Of a stretch of 64,000 bases of DNA, positions 1-10,897 are shown piece by piece (the first letter of the stretch is position 1; the number at the start of each line of letters is the position of its first letter). The stretch covers positions 1,907,077-1,971,076 of the forward strand of contig SIJG01000014.1 of assembly GCA_023374025.1 (NCBI GenBank), written 5' to 3'. The notes beneath the pieces are model-generated. The model saw only the letters and a program-made list of their open reading frames with translations. It was not told where the DNA came from and did no database searches. Origin of the DNA: Heterodera schachtii (lineage: Eukaryota > Nematoda > Chromadorea > Rhabditida > Heteroderidae). A program made the translations under genes and the position numbers.

Positions 1-252
1 TGCGGGCCCATTGCCAAACGGAGGCCCAAAAGTTGGCCGATGAGCGGAAGCAACAGTCTGCGCCGGGGTGGTGAACGTGTGGTGGCGATTTGTCCTCGGA
101 AAAGGTGCCGTTGCGCTTCGCCTGCTGCTCAATGGGCGGACAGCGGGGCAGGCGGAGGTGGGCAACGCCGCGGTCGTCGGCGAACCATCGCCGGCACTTC
201 GCTGCCCTTTTGTCGGCCGTGTTGTAAACCGTTTTGATCACATTGGTGGAGA
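1..252 (-). CDS. partial internal coding exon, product not recognised
   Basis: On the minus strand one frame stays open from a convincing 3' splice site (pyrimidine tract plus CTTCAG, complement of 253-258) to the window edge. The stretch is clearly richer in G+C than its surroundings, as the coding exons elsewhere in this window are. The translation is basic and contains several cysteines, for example AAKCRRWFADD and later ADCCFRS; no domain was recognised. The rest of the gene lies beyond the left edge and its upstream exons would lie to the right of 258, where none was identified. Exon status is likely; function is unknown. Confidence 0.5.
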
Positions 253-258
253 CTGAAG

Positions 259-1177
259 TGGTGAAAAGAAAATAGATTTTTTGAGACTTTTACTGAATTC
301 TCAGCCAAATTTGCTCATAATGAGCATGGCTAATGGAAAACATAATTTAATTTGGTGCGCATCTCTTTTTGAAATGTTCGTTGACCCAGGGTTTTAGGTT
401 ACCCTTAACGTTTTTTATCAGAAAATTTGGACGGCGTAAGGGACTTTCAAAGCGGCGCATTCGCTTTGGTAACAAATTTGGGTTTTGCACGGCTTAAGCC
501 GATTCAAATGTGGAACTGCGATAATATTACGCAAACCAACGCTTGCTTTATTTAAATATAATAAATTGCTACCATGGATTTTTGCGAAAATGCTCTTTTT
601 CCCATTTTATTTATTTTTTCTATTTAGTGTTCTCCCATTTTTCAATTTCTCTTTAAATTATTTTCTCAATTTAATATAATAATGATTTTTTGGTTTAAAT
701 TTAAGTTTAGCAAATTACATTGGCGACTGATCATTTTTTGCTCAAACTTAGTCTTTGGTCTAAATTTGATGAAGTTTTGGGCTGATGGCATTTTGGGGTG
801 GTGACTTTTTGGGTATGACAACAATTAAATTTATTTTGATGTAGTCCTCTTAAGTTTATTTAACAAAAAAAGGTCGAATATTTTAATTTTAGGGTTTGAT
901 TTTAAGAAAATTTTTTATTTAAATGATTTATTCGAAATTTCCATTTTCAGACCAAGACCATGGAATCTGATTTTCGAATAGAATGCTTATCGAGAAAAAT
1001 AAATAAGAGAAATTTTTCTTTGAAATAAATAATTTTTCAATTATTTAAAAATTATTTAATTTACCAAACTTTTCCGCCTTTGGCAAAAATGAAAATTGAT
1101 GAGCTGGACAAAAAATGAAAAGCAGCAACACGAGCACTTTGTGGGCAGACATAATAAATAAAAATTATTGTCTAAAA
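259..1177. other. AT-rich stretch, no feature seen
   Basis: AT-rich sequence with short A and T runs. No frame looks like coding sequence and no inverted or tandem repeat was noticed. Confidence 0.4.
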
Positions 1178-1315
1178 AGGTAGGGATGCACGGGGCCAGC
1201 AGGAAAGGAATCCGCGGTATTCCCGGATTTTGAAAAGCCCAGTCCCGGTCCTGGTAGGGAGGGCAACTGGAAACCAAGAAAAACAAGCACTCGTAAGAAT
1301 TGGGGTCCGAGAGAA
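1178..1315. repeat. fragment related to the inverted-repeat element at 3807-4367
   Basis: This GC-richer patch shares blocks with the element at 3807-4367: CCCGGTCC runs, GGTAGGG, then AAAAACAAGCACT and GGGGTC in the same order and spacing. No terminal inverted repeat remains, so it looks like an eroded copy. Confidence 0.45.
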
Positions 1316-1544
1316 AAACAGTGAGGGAAATTGGAAGAAAGTAAAATATTTGAAAAAATGTACACTTAATTTTTCGCTAATTACTAAAGTTATTTTTTAA
1401 TTTGTTTTTACTTTATAGCTTTTTTTTACCAAACAACGAAATGTCTGACACTTGGAAAACTTTTCAACAAAATTTGGATTTTGAGTTTAATTCCTTTTTG
1501 TTTTTTGATAATCTGGATTTGAAAGAATTGACAAGAAGGCCTAT

Positions 1545-2516
1545 TACCCCAAAAATTTTGGAAAATATTGATCATAGTCCCCAAACTCAAAAATACTTAA
1601 AAACGGTCAGAATCGATGTAAAAAGGTTCGAAATGGGTTGGAAAAATAGAATTAGGGGCGCGCTTGCCCTTTTCAGGCTGAAAAAGTGCCGGAATTGGAG
1701 TGCCAAACTCAGCTGTGACTCAATGAACGCACTATAAAAAGCACTAAAAAGACATTTTAAATAATTCTTCTAGGGTAATTTGTGGCGCTGATCACGAATA
1801 TGACCTTTATTTTGCGAAATTCCGAACCCCGAACCCTAATTCGAACAAAATTTAAAATTTATAAATTAAATGAAAAACAAATTTTAGGGGTTTTTAAAAG
1901 AACGTCAAATATAAAAGATTGAATTTAGCTTATTGCGCTAAAAAACCGCCGCACACTCGACTACGGCGGCCAGTAGGTGGGGCGAGACTACGGGCTACGG
2001 AAGAAGTCCGCGCGTGATCCGCAGGCGGTTGACTGATTGGCGGGGGCCCTTCGGGCCCCCGCAGTCAACCGCCTGTGGCGCTCGTCAGACTTTTTCCTCC
2101 GCCCTCCGTCTCGCCCCACTACTTGCTCCGTCTTCGCATGCTCCCTTTTGCGAAAATGTTCATAACCGTGTTCAGCAACCTCGAAAACCCCTAAAAATTT
2201 GTTTTTCATTTAATTTATAAATTTTGTTCGAGTTAGGGTTCGGGGTTCGGAATTTCGCAAAATAAAGATCATATTCGTGATCAGCGCCACAAATTACCCT
2301 AGAAAATCATTTAAAATGTCTTTTGAGTGCTTTTTATAGCACGGCCAATTGAGTCCTAGCTGAGTTTGGCACTCCATTTTCGGCACTTTTCATCCTGAAA
2401 AAGGGCAAGCACGCCCATAATTTTATTTTTCCATCCCATTTTTATGCGTTTTACATCGATTCTGACCGTTTTTAAGCAATTTTGAGTTTGGGGACTATGA
2501 TCAATATTTACCAAAA
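1545..2516. mobile_element. foldback element A (long inverted repeats)
   Basis: The two arms are imperfect inverted repeats of roughly 350 bp. The left arm contains ATTGATCATAGTCCCCAAAC (from about 1567) and GGTCAGAATCGATG; the right arm contains their complements near 2450-2510. Inside lies a GC-rich core (1945-2157). A second copy, in inverted orientation, lies at 42660-44146 and is itself interrupted. A frame of 111 codons in the left arm is not considered a gene because it runs into the repeat and has no homologous partner in the other arm. No transposase is present, so the element is non-autonomous. Confidence 0.75.
1945..2157. repeat. GC-rich hairpin core of foldback element A
   Basis: A GC island of about 210 bp inside an AT-rich element. 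Its centre is a near-perfect hairpin: CAGGCGGTTGACTG pairs with CAGTCAACCGCCTG around GGGGGCCC/GGGCCCCC with a short loop. The flanks continue the pairing (GGGGCGAGAC with GTCTCGCCCC). At one end a CCGCCG/CGGCGG hairpin is followed by six T on the minus strand, resembling an RNA polymerase III stop. It is nearly identical to 43033-43245, although the arms of the two elements have diverged visibly. Transcription is not shown. Confidence 0.6.
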
Positions 2517-2879
2517 TTTTAATTCTTTTTGTTAAAATCTTGAAAGTTTTGTTCCCTTTTCGAATTTTTTGAAAAAAATTTCAAGAGGTCGGTCGGTCAT
2601 TTGGTGCATTTTTATTGCATTTTTGGGTAAGAAATTTTTAATGCCGAAATAGGGGCGAAATGCCGAAAATTGTCATATTAGGGATGCCCATATTTTATGG
2701 GACCAATATAGGGATTCCTAGGAACGAATTGGGGCGTTAAAACAAAGAATTTTTTTCCGCTTCTTAATTATAAAAAATGAAAATTAAAAGTATTTACAAA
2801 TGAATTAAATTATGTTATTCAATGGATGATTTATATAATAGATTACCAAATAAATTGTGAAGCAAATGAATAAGGAAAG

Positions 2880-3245
2880 AAAAGAAACTTTGCAGCTAAT
2901 GGAGCAAGAGAAACAGAGATAAAGAAAAGAGAAACAGGGTGAAAAAGAAAAAAAACAGATAAAGGAAATACAAACTTAGTAAAGGGAGAGAGAAAAAAAA
3001 AGACAATGGGAAAGGAAACAGAGAAAGGAGAAAGAAAAAGAGATAAATGGAAGAAAAAAAAGCAAGGGGAAGGGAAACAGAGAAAAGGAAAGAGAAAAAG
3101 AGAAACAGAAAAAGAAAAGACAAAGGGAAAGAGAAATAGAAAAAGAGCAAGTGGAAGGGGAAGGGAAACAGAGAAAGGAAAGAGAAAAAAGTGAAGGGAA
3201 GAGAAGCAGAGTAAAGAGAAAGAGAAGCAGATAAAGGGAAGAAAT
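2880..3245. repeat. purine-rich low-complexity tract
   Basis: Degenerate GAAA/GGGAA/GAGAAA runs dominate the plus strand. Long open frames on both strands here are a by-product of the missing T (or A) and are not taken as genes. Confidence 0.8.
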
Positions 3246-3806
3246 TTTCTTCCGTAGGGTATGTTAACGGATCGGCCATTAGCGGACCAGGAAAATAGCA
3301 ATCAATTATTTATCAAAAAAAAAAAATTAGGACATAAATTTTCAAAAATTATGTAAAATATAAAAATATTAAATTGTAAAAACTTAATTATTCAAAAAAA
3401 AATTAATCAACAAAAAATAACAAAATACCACTGATATTAATAAATTTAATTATTTAATCGATAATTTACTTTATCACTGCTTATAAATAAATATTTTAAA
3501 TTTTAATAATTATCAAAAACAATTAGAAGATTAATTAAACCCGAAAAACCACGATTTTCTCATTCATTCTATTGCTTTTATTTTTTTTTACTTTTTATTT
3601 TAAAAAACGTAAAAAATTTACAGGTTATGTTGAGTGTTTTTATTTTGAGAAAAATCTCGTCTTCGAATTGCAGCAATTTAGAACATTCAAAACAAATAAT
3701 AAAATTGAAAATGCTGTAAGAAATGATAAGTAACTGATTTTTAGAAGTGTTATTTCGATTTTCTTGTATTTTCTTACAAATTTTTATGTTTTTATAAGTC
3801 GCTCAT
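3246..3806. other. AT-rich stretch, no feature seen
   Basis: Mostly A/T runs and AATTAATT-like words; no coding frame, repeat or structured element recognised. Confidence 0.4.
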
Positions 3807-4367
3807 TAGAGTTGTACGGGACCTGGACCGAGGCGGGAAGTCCCGGTCCTTCGAGGTCCCGGTCACGGTTTCCGGTTTCTGATTTTCAAAATCTATTTCC
3901 CGGTCCCGGTAGGGCAAACGGGAACCGGGAAAAACAAGCACTGGTAAAAATGGGGGTCTGATTGTGAGTGAAAAATTAATTATAAAAATTGGAGTTAAAG
4001 GAAAAAAATAAAAAAAATAATAATTAAGGAAAAAGCGCGCCGAAAAAAGTGATGTGAAAAGCAAATCTGATTTCTAATAATATTCGATCATTTAGTCCAA
4101 AAATGATATTGTTTGAAATAATTTAAATGCATTTGGTTTGATTTGAGTAAATATATTATAATTTAATTTTGTGTTAACTTTTGTGTTTTATAAAATAAAA
4201 AACCAAACAAAAAATTAATTATTTAATATTTTCACTTGAAATAAATTTAAATTAATATTTTTTTTGTATTTTTTTATTGGAAAATTTTCCGGATGGTCAC
4301 GGTCCCGGACAAAAACCGAGTTCCCGGTCCCGGTTTTGGTAAAAATTCCCGGTCCCGTACAACTCTA
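3807..4367. mobile_element. short inverted-repeat element (hAT-like MITE)
   Basis: The termini are perfect inverted repeats of 17 bp: TAGAGTTGTACGGGACC on the left, GGTCCCGTACAACTCTA on the right. CCCGGTCC-rich subterminal repeats lie next to both ends and the middle is AT-rich. TAG/CTA ends and the size suit a non-autonomous hAT-type element. The flanking 8 bp do not match well, so the target-site duplication is not confirmed. A related eroded copy lies at 1178-1315. Confidence 0.7.
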
Positions 4368-5324
4368 CTCTAAATCAAAAATATTTTGGTGAAAATGATA
4401 TTTTGGGCTTCTCTCGCCAAATCTAAGCCGCAAAAAAACATGTAAAAAATATAAAAATTCAATCTCTATTCATATGTTAATTCTGTGAAAAACTACACAC
4501 ATTGGATGAGTTTTCTCCACCAACTTCCGTTCTTCGCAGAGAAAAGCGCCTATGATCACTAAAATTTATGCGATTAAATCCAGAATTTACAAACTTATCA
4601 ATTAATTGCTATGAGCATTTTCATGTGGGCGTAGGGCAGTGGAGTGATGTGTGTATGCTTGGAAAAATGCGACTGAAGTATTTTTTTCACAAATCCGAAG
4701 TCAATGTTTTAATGCCTAAATATTAATGAATTTGTCAAATATCTTTTTTTGGTACATCTTCAATCCCATAACACTGACTCTGTTCTTCATACTTTAACGA
4801 GGTTAAGCTTTTGTTTGAAGATTAAATAACTTTAAAAGGTGAAAACTCGCCAGACATTGTTTTACTAAATCTCAAAAATACGATTCATTTCAAAAGCATT
4901 CCAACAAGCATGAGCTCCAATGATATACACTCCAGCTTTTAAAAATGAAAATAATACTAAATTAATTCACTCAGATAAATGAATGGATATGTGAATGCAA
5001 AGTGAATGCATTTCTATGTTAAAATTTATTTATCCTAAAACATTTTTCATCTCGGCACCTACGCTCACTTGGCAAAAAATTTTTTGTTTGGAATAATTAC
5101 ATTTTTTGTGATTTTTAAAGCTGTTTTCCATTTTCTGCTAAAGCTCTAATGTGCTTAATTAAGATGCATAATTTCCAAAAAAAAAATATTAGAGAAAAGG
5201 GACCGGTAGTTAATTTTGCACATAATGCTTTAATTCAACAATTTTTAAAAAAAAGTCATAAAAAGATTTTGTAATTAAATAAAAAATTATTATACATGTT
5301 ATTCTATTGTAAAAATTATAAAAA
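4368..5324. other. intergenic, no feature seen
   Basis: AT-rich, with no convincing exon on either strand. It separates the element at 3807-4367 from the 55-bp tandem array. Confidence 0.4.
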
Positions 5325-5690
5325 CATTAAATAATTCAGAAAAGCATCGCTTCGATAGTTAAAAATGTTTTTGTAAAAATATTAAATAATTCAGAAAAGC
5401 ATCGCTTCGATAGTTAAAAATGTTTTTGTAAAAATATTAAATAATTCAGAAAAGCATCGCTTCGATAGTTAAAAATGTTTTTGTAAAAATATTAAATAAT
5501 TCAGAAAAGCATCGCTTCGATAGTTAAAAATGTTTTTGTAAAAATATTAAATAATTCAGAAAAGCATCGCTTTGGAGTTAAATGTTTTTGTAAAAAACAT
5601 TAAATAATTCAGAAAAGCATCGCTTATAGTTAAAAATGTTTTTGTAAAAATATTAAATAATTCAGAAAAGCATCGCTTCGATATTAAATT
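5325..5690. repeat. 55-bp tandem repeat array, about 6.5 units
   Basis: The unit contains AATTCAGAAAAGCATCGCTT followed by CGATAGTTAAAAATGTTTTT. The first units recur exactly every 55 bp (the GAAAAGC word ends at 5345, 5400 and 5455). The fifth and sixth units carry small deletions or substitutions, and the last is cut short at CTTCGATATT. The array ends about 15 bp before a TATA box and about 150 bp before the start codon of the secreted peptide gene at 5839, so it may act as a promoter-proximal repeat. That role is inferred from position only. Confidence 0.9.
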
Positions 5691-5704
5691 TGATTGTGTG
5701 GGTG

Positions 5705-5713
5705 TATATAAAG
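5705..5713 (+). promoter_or_regulatory. TATA box of the secreted peptide gene
   Basis: TATATAAAG stands about 125 bp upstream of the ATG at 5839, just downstream of the 55-bp tandem array. The spacing leaves room for a 5' untranslated region. It is the clearest TATA-like element noticed in the window. Confidence 0.5.
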
Positions 5714-5838
5714 ACGATCTATCTTCAATTGCTTTCCAGGGAATAAAAATAATCCAAATAAAAAAGTCAAATAAATTAATGCTATTATTTATAATATTTA
5801 GATTAAGCTAAGTATTCAATTATCAAAAATACCCAAAA

Positions 5839-6030
5839 ATGAACAAATCCCAAATTGTCGCCATCGCTGTTGTGCTTTTCGCCACAATTATTGCCATGGA
5901 TATGTTCCTGATGACAACTGCCCAATGTATTTACAACCCTGATACAAATTCGTGCGATGATCCAGGATTAACATGTAACACAGGTTGTTTGCAGGATGAC
6001 ACTACTTGCAACTGCGGTAAAATAAAATAA
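5839..6030 (+). CDS. small secreted cysteine-rich peptide
   Basis: A single-exon frame of 63 residues. Residues 1-29 form a typical signal peptide (MNKSQIV, then a hydrophobic core ending near TTAQ). The predicted mature part of about 34 residues has six cysteines with spacing C-x8-C-x6-C-x3-C-x6-C-x-C, consistent with three disulfide bonds in an extracellular peptide. It has its own TATA box and sits downstream of the 55-bp repeats. A decayed paralogue with the same PDTNSC...CNT.C pattern lies at 8062-8159. The family was not recognised. Small secreted cysteine-rich peptides of parasitic nematodes are often effectors or antimicrobial peptides, but nothing here decides between these. Confidence 0.7.
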   Translation: MNKSQIVAIAVVLFATIIAMDMFLMTTAQCIYNPDTNSCDDPGLTCNTGCLQDDTTCNCGKIK

Positions 6031-6329
6031 ATAAAATTTAACAACACAAGAAATTAAGGATGGTCGCCTCAAAATGCCTTGAATGGTAGTCAAAAGTGAC
6101 CGAAGAATGCAGTCAATGGATTGATTCTTTATTAAATAGCTTGTTAAAGAAAAAAACGAAAATTGTTAATAATATTTTGTTGCATTTCAAATTAATAAAA
6201 ATTAAATTCAAAATTTTTGTTAAATGAGGCTTACTTATTACTTACGGTTAAAATTTCAGCTCGATTGGTTCCCTGAAAATGGCCAAACTTCCAAAAAATT
6301 GAAGTGCCCCTATTTTAATGTTACACAAC

Positions 6330-6660
6330 AGGGATGGCAAGCTGAGGCCACAAAATTTTCGGAAATCGGAATTCCGAAGGTCAAAAATTTTCCGGAAGCC
6401 GGAATTCCGACCCTAAAAACGTCGGAAATCGGAATTCGGAAATTTTTCAAAAAAAAAATAAAAAATTTTTTAGGTGTGAAATTTTTTAATTCTTAACCTT
6501 AAAAGGTGATTACCAAATGTTTTGGTATATTTGAATATGTATTTTCTTGAAAAATTATTCAATCTTACGCCTTCTTTTTGCGGCGCGTTTTTTTCAAAAT
6601 TTTTGGGGAACCAGGGGGTCTAGCGGTGCCGATAGGCGCCGACGTGAAAAATTTTGTGAG
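6330..6660. mobile_element. fragment of the CAGGGATGGC element family with GC module
   Basis: Starts with CAGGGATGGCAAGC and GGAATTCCGA repeats, the same beginning as the element at 48897-49574. Near 6621-6642 it has GCGGTGCCGATAGGCGCC, the reverse complement of the palindromic module found in other elements of this window. The right end could not be placed: a GCCCATCCCTG at 7719-7729 might be a terminus, but the flanks do not match. Confidence 0.5.
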
Positions 6661-8061
6661 CCAAATACAATAACAAACAATTGGAAGTACATACATGAAA
6701 AAAAATAATTAAACATACTGGCAATGAAACCGCTGGTAGTGAAACGGCGGCAATGAAAGCGCGGCAATGAACCTCCTGTTCCGCAGGTCCACCGCTATCA
6801 TTTCCACTATTTTGGTGTTTATGATTAAAGTTTTTTTCGCCATCTTTTTCCCATGGGCCTAAAATCATTATCAATAAAAACAAAAACCTAAATGGAATAA
6901 CTTTTTGCTTGCAATGAGTGCAGTATGTTCGATTTAATGTGCTTTGAAGGCGGAACAGATTCACCATCAAAATCATCGTCGGCTATTGTTAATGGGACCG
7001 AACTGCTTAGAGCTGATGAACAAAATGCCCCAGATTTTAAAATAAAAAACTGGTTAGAAATGTTGACCAGCCTTTTATGCTCAATTGTTCAAATGCAGCA
7101 GAATCCTTTTTCTTTTTTGCAAACTCTATGCAAATCTGGGTGTTTGTGCTCCAAATGAGAAATTAAAGGTGTTGTCGGAGCTCTTGGTGGATAATCCTTT
7201 TTAAAATCGAAATATTGCAAAAAGCAACACGACCAGATAGTTTGAAATAGTTCCAAATCAATGACATTTTAAAGACTAATTTTGAGAAATTTTGAAAATT
7301 TATAACATTTCTTGTGAAAAATAAAATTAACTAAATTAATTTTTAAAATACTAAAATGTGATTATAGGCCTATTTAGGTCATTTTTATGACATTTTGTGC
7401 CTATTTCACCCTTTCAGAAGAATTTTTTTCTAAAAAAATAACCCATTTTAAAAATTTTATTTACATATTTGGTACATATTTTGGGTTTTTCTTACATATA
7501 TCGGGATTTTTTTACATATTTATGTACATATTATGACCACTTTTTGTACATATTTTTGACAGCCTTAATTACATATAACAAATATGAGCATGCCAAAATA
7601 ATAATTAACTGAAGAATTTGTTTTAAAAATTTAAATTTTCAAATATATTCATTCTTCCAAAAAGCGAAATGCGAAAGCAAAAAAAAATGCGAAAGGCGAA
7701 ATGCGAAAAGCGAAACGTCGGCCCATCCCTGAAATGTACCTCATTTGCAACTGCAATGAGTGAATAAAAATTATTTTTGCTTAATTTTAGGCTGAAAATT
7801 ATACACTTCGTCCCGAGGTCAGTTGGAAACATTTCTAAATTTTTTTGGTGTCTAAGCTGGACATGGATTAGATTCAGAAAATATAAGTCTGGACCAGGAT
7901 GGGAAAAGCTCTTTGTTCGGCTTCGAAACTTCACTTTTTAGAATTCGAAGTTCGCCTTTGAGCAATTATTAGGCTTCGCTCGGCTTCGAGTGTTAAGCCG
8001 AACTGCGCCCAGCCCTAGTAGACAGATCCCTCATACTTATATAATTGCCCAACAATTTAAG
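6661..8061. other. mostly noncoding; short unassigned frames and a GCGAAA-rich patch
   Basis: A 77-codon plus-strand frame at 6925-7158 starts MFDLMCFEGG and has balanced composition, but no splice partners or homologue were found, so it is not called. Around 7660-7715 there are irregular repeats of GCGAAATGCGAAA. The rest is AT-rich with nothing recognised. Confidence 0.35.
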
Positions 8062-8159
8062 ATGAATGCCATCATTCTCTGCTGTTTTGGCTACGATACC
8101 ACCCTGACACCAATAGCTGTTCAAATACCGGCGACTGCAACACCGAATGCATGTTATAG
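8062..8159 (+). pseudogene. decayed paralogue of the 5839-6030 secreted peptide
   Basis: The frame from about 8090 reads YHPDTNSCSNTGDCNTEC and then a stop, matching YNPDTNSCDD...CNTGC of the gene at 5839 in motif and cysteine order. The ATG at 8062 is in a different frame, so the join to a leader is broken. The signal peptide is reduced to a short remnant, and the last two cysteines are lost to the stop at 8157-8159. No repeat array or TATA box precedes it. Best explained as a tandem paralogue that has lost function. Confidence 0.65.
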
Positions 8160-8604
8160 TAGGGCTACGTAACATTTGTGGTAACTTGGGAATCGATTTG
8201 AGAGAAGTTTAGGGACCCGACACATAGGAATTCCAACATTTGAAAACGAATTTAGGATTTAATGAAAAAACAAAAAATATTTATCTACTGAGCCCAAAAC
8301 TTGGGACAAAATTACGTTTGCTTTTACAAGAGTAAACCAGTTTGTTTGTGAACGTTTTATAAATATTTCCGGACTCAAACGCGAGAGAGTAATAGAATTT
8401 GAGTCCATAATAACCATAGACCCATATGTACGCAATTTACTAATTTATTTAAAACGCCTTTCCCAAGGGCCAACGGGAACAGAAATTCGTCAAGGGCATT
8501 CAAAAAGTCCAAGACTGTTGTAATCGAATACAGCAACAAAATAACAAAATCATCTTTCCGGTTTCTTATCTTTCGGGTCATTTTGTTGATTTTCATTTGC
8601 CGCT
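8160..8604. other. intergenic, no gene supported
   Basis: Lies downstream of the minus-strand receptor gene. A minus-strand open frame at 8375-8596 has a hydrophobic middle, but no splice sites or family resemblance support it. Confidence 0.35.
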
Positions 8605-9998
8605 CTAATGCGTTATTTTCTCAACTGGTGGCATTGCTCGGCGATAGGTCACTCGGTTAGCATTGCTCTTCGGCATTCGGTTGTCGTACTTCGTTACGTT
8701 GGTACTCATTTTTTGGACAGGTGTCGTTTTTGGCAGGTTTCTCTTCTTGACGAAGGTCAACACTTTGCCAATAATTCGTTTGAAAAGGTCGCGCATGTCC
8801 TTACAAAGTACCAGCAAAAGGAGCTGAATAAATTGTGAATTTAATTTTTAAAAATTCAAAAAAGTTTAATTGCCTCGTCTGAAATGGGATACAAAGAAAT
8901 GACGAATTGGAGCGGATAAGACAAAATTTGTCCGATTGGATGACAGAGCACAAATTCGTTGTACCAATCGTAATTGCTCGCAACACCGGTCATCGTAAAA
9001 ACAATAGCCAGGATTTGAATGGCGAAACATGTCGCAGTGATTCGTCCGCTGTTTTTGTCCACTGATTGTGAAGCATTCCCACTGCGATTATGCGCTTTAA
9101 AGTGTTAGTTGGGTAATTAAAAAGGTTAATTGTGTTTTACCCTTAATCCATGCCAAACGAATAGCAATTGCCACATAAAATGAGGACGAAACACCCAAAT
9201 AAGTCAAATAAGTCCACGAATAATGTGAAAGAACTAAACTCAAAAAACCTTTGTATTGGATAATAAGTCACAATTAAAAAATGTTTTTAAATGTCTTACA
9301 AATGTAAAAAGGAGTCAAAAGGAAGGACAACAAATGCAAAAGCACACATTGGAGCAGAATGCATCTTAAAAAAATTTAAATGTAATTCTATTATTATTAG
9401 CCTAAATTCAAATAAAACATTTTAGTTTTTAGGTGATCAAAATCAAGTTCATGAATAGTTCGTCTTCTATGGTTATTTTTTCTTTCACCAAAAAGCGATC
9501 AAAAAACCTGCTTATTACTTTTGATGTAATTTAGACAAAAAAAAAATCACTTTTTTGTTATTTTGTGAGAGTAAAGAATGGGGAGGAGCAGTGCGTATGC
9601 TCTGTTTGCTGCCAATGCAATGATATGCAAACGATTGTTGACCAAACTGAACATGGTCATGTTTTGTCGGGCATTTTGGCTGATAGAGACAAAACGGATG
9701 ACCAAAGGATAACTCAAAATTTTGGAGAATAGGAAGAGAAGATCAGGGAAAAGCTGAATGGAATGAAAGGCACTTTTAACTTATTAAAAATATGTAATTA
9801 TGGTGGTGCCGCCCCCCGCGGCGCCTTACGCACTTTGCTGACCAAAATGTACAGAGCGGTGCGTTCTCGGACCAATTTGAACAACGGATAAACGCAAAAG
9901 AGCAGGAACAGAACGCAGAGCAGCCAAAAAGTGATTTGAGTGAATTCACGCAATTTTGAGTTGATCGACGACTGATCAGTTGCATTGCTGCAATTCAT
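8605..9998 (-). CDS. seven-transmembrane receptor, six exons (paralogue A)
   Basis: Exons: 9834-9998, 9551-9753, 9300-9364, 9141-9233, 8874-9094 and 8605-8823, giving 321 residues with continuous phase. The protein is mostly hydrophobic segments and is collinear with the gene at 38677-40073. Shared motifs are FCVYPLFKL and ALYILVSK in exon 1, RLHIIALAANRAYAL in exon 2, FYVAIAIRLAWIK in exon 4, SGRITATCFAIQI and CHPIGQI in exon 5, and LCKDMRDLF in the basic C-terminal tail. Exon 2 is 203 bp in both genes, and coding length before the last exon is 747 bp in both. The last intron needs a GC donor (GAG|GCAATT), as in the paralogue. It is probably a nematode chemoreceptor-type GPCR at the sensory membrane; the subfamily could not be named. 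Confidence 0.75.
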
Positions 9999-10586
9999 TG
10001 GCGAGAATGCTGTTTTTTCGTACCAAAATACCGAGTTTAATAAATGCGAGTGAAATAGATTAAATTTAATTGGTAATGCACTGACTTAAATATTACATGG
10101 GGAACAAATTCCACCCTTCTATTATTTGGATCACATATAATTATGAATAATTAATATGTGTTTTAGCCCAACCAACAAATAAGCCAGTGCCAATTAATGA
10201 AAAATGCCAAATTATAATTAAATCGGACACGGGCCACCCAAATTTCTCAAAACTAAACAAGTAATTACGCCCACAATAAAGGCTTACCATTTGACCACCT
10301 GCCGATTTTCGTTTTTTATTTTATTTTTTATTTCTGCGCTTTACTTCGCCAGACCATTCAAAGTTTTGTCCAAACATCTGCTTCCTTCACCGGATGCGAT
10401 CTTTTTTTTTTTTTCTGGGTGTACATTGACATATGAAAATGGCATGAATTGTGAGAAAACGTTTTAAAAAGCGAATAAATGTTTTTCTGGGTATGGCCGT
10501 GCCAAAGTGACGACTAACGGAGAAATTTTTTAAAATTAATTAAGAAAATAGTAAACGAGAGTATCACACACCGCGTTCACTAACAA
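9999..10586. other. intergenic, upstream of receptor gene A
   Basis: AT-rich, with a T run near 10399-10410. No exon was recognised; it should contain the promoter of the minus-strand receptor gene. Confidence 0.35.
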
Positions 10587-10897
10587 TAGAGACGGAATTT
10601 TAAAAATGCGGGCCCGTTCCAAAATTTTGGCCGGGCGCCGCGGGCTTTTTTCAAAATTGTTGAGATTTTAATTAATAAAATAAAAAAAAAATTGGTTGTC
10701 TTATATTTTAGCCTAGAATTAAAGCAAGTCATGTAAATCGACCTTTTGCTTTTTAAAACACTTTTACGGCACATTTTTTCAAAAAACTTTGGGGTAGGGC
10801 GGCGGGGGTCCAGCGGTACCATAGGCGCAGCCGGGGAAAATTTTAAAAATGCCCGGTTTTTTTTTTTTGAAAATTTACCGGGCCCGTCCTGTCTCTA
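10587..10897. mobile_element. short inverted-repeat element, 311 bp (hAT-like MITE)
   Basis: Begins TAGAGACGG and ends GTCTCTA, with subterminal GCGGGCCCG near the left end and CGGGCCCGTCC near the right. TAACAA occurs at both sides (10581-10586 and 10899-10904), one base out of register on the right, so the target-site duplication is only partial. An internal GCGGTACCATAGGCGC is a degenerate copy of the palindromic module seen in other elements here. Confidence 0.65.

Noticed and set aside
1402..1737. 111-codon plus-strand frame with protein-like composition
   Set aside because: It runs into the left arm of foldback element A, and the same sequence is not kept open in element B, so selection on it is not evident.
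1945..2157. Bacterial origin (terminator-like hairpin plus T run, high GC)
   Set aside because: The same core sits in a second eukaryotic foldback element with matching arms, so it is part of a resident repeat.
2014..2220. Frame (about 60 codons) present in both foldback cores, plus strand here and minus strand at 42985-43176
   Set aside because: Its conservation is explained by near-identity of the GC-rich core; it overlaps the hairpin and has no start context or extension.
2843..3301. Two long minus-strand frames (152 and 127 codons) rich in F, S, L
   Set aside because: They arise from a purine-rich low-complexity tract read on the other strand; no splice sites and no balanced composition.
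5325..5690. Possible CRISPR array
   Set aside because: The 55-bp units are contiguous with no unique spacers, and the DNA is eukaryotic.
6330..7730. CAGGGATGG...CCATCCCTG as ends of one 1.4-kb element
   Set aside because: The flanking 8 bp (TTACACAA and AAATGTAC) do not match and the interior lacks mirrored subterminal repeats.
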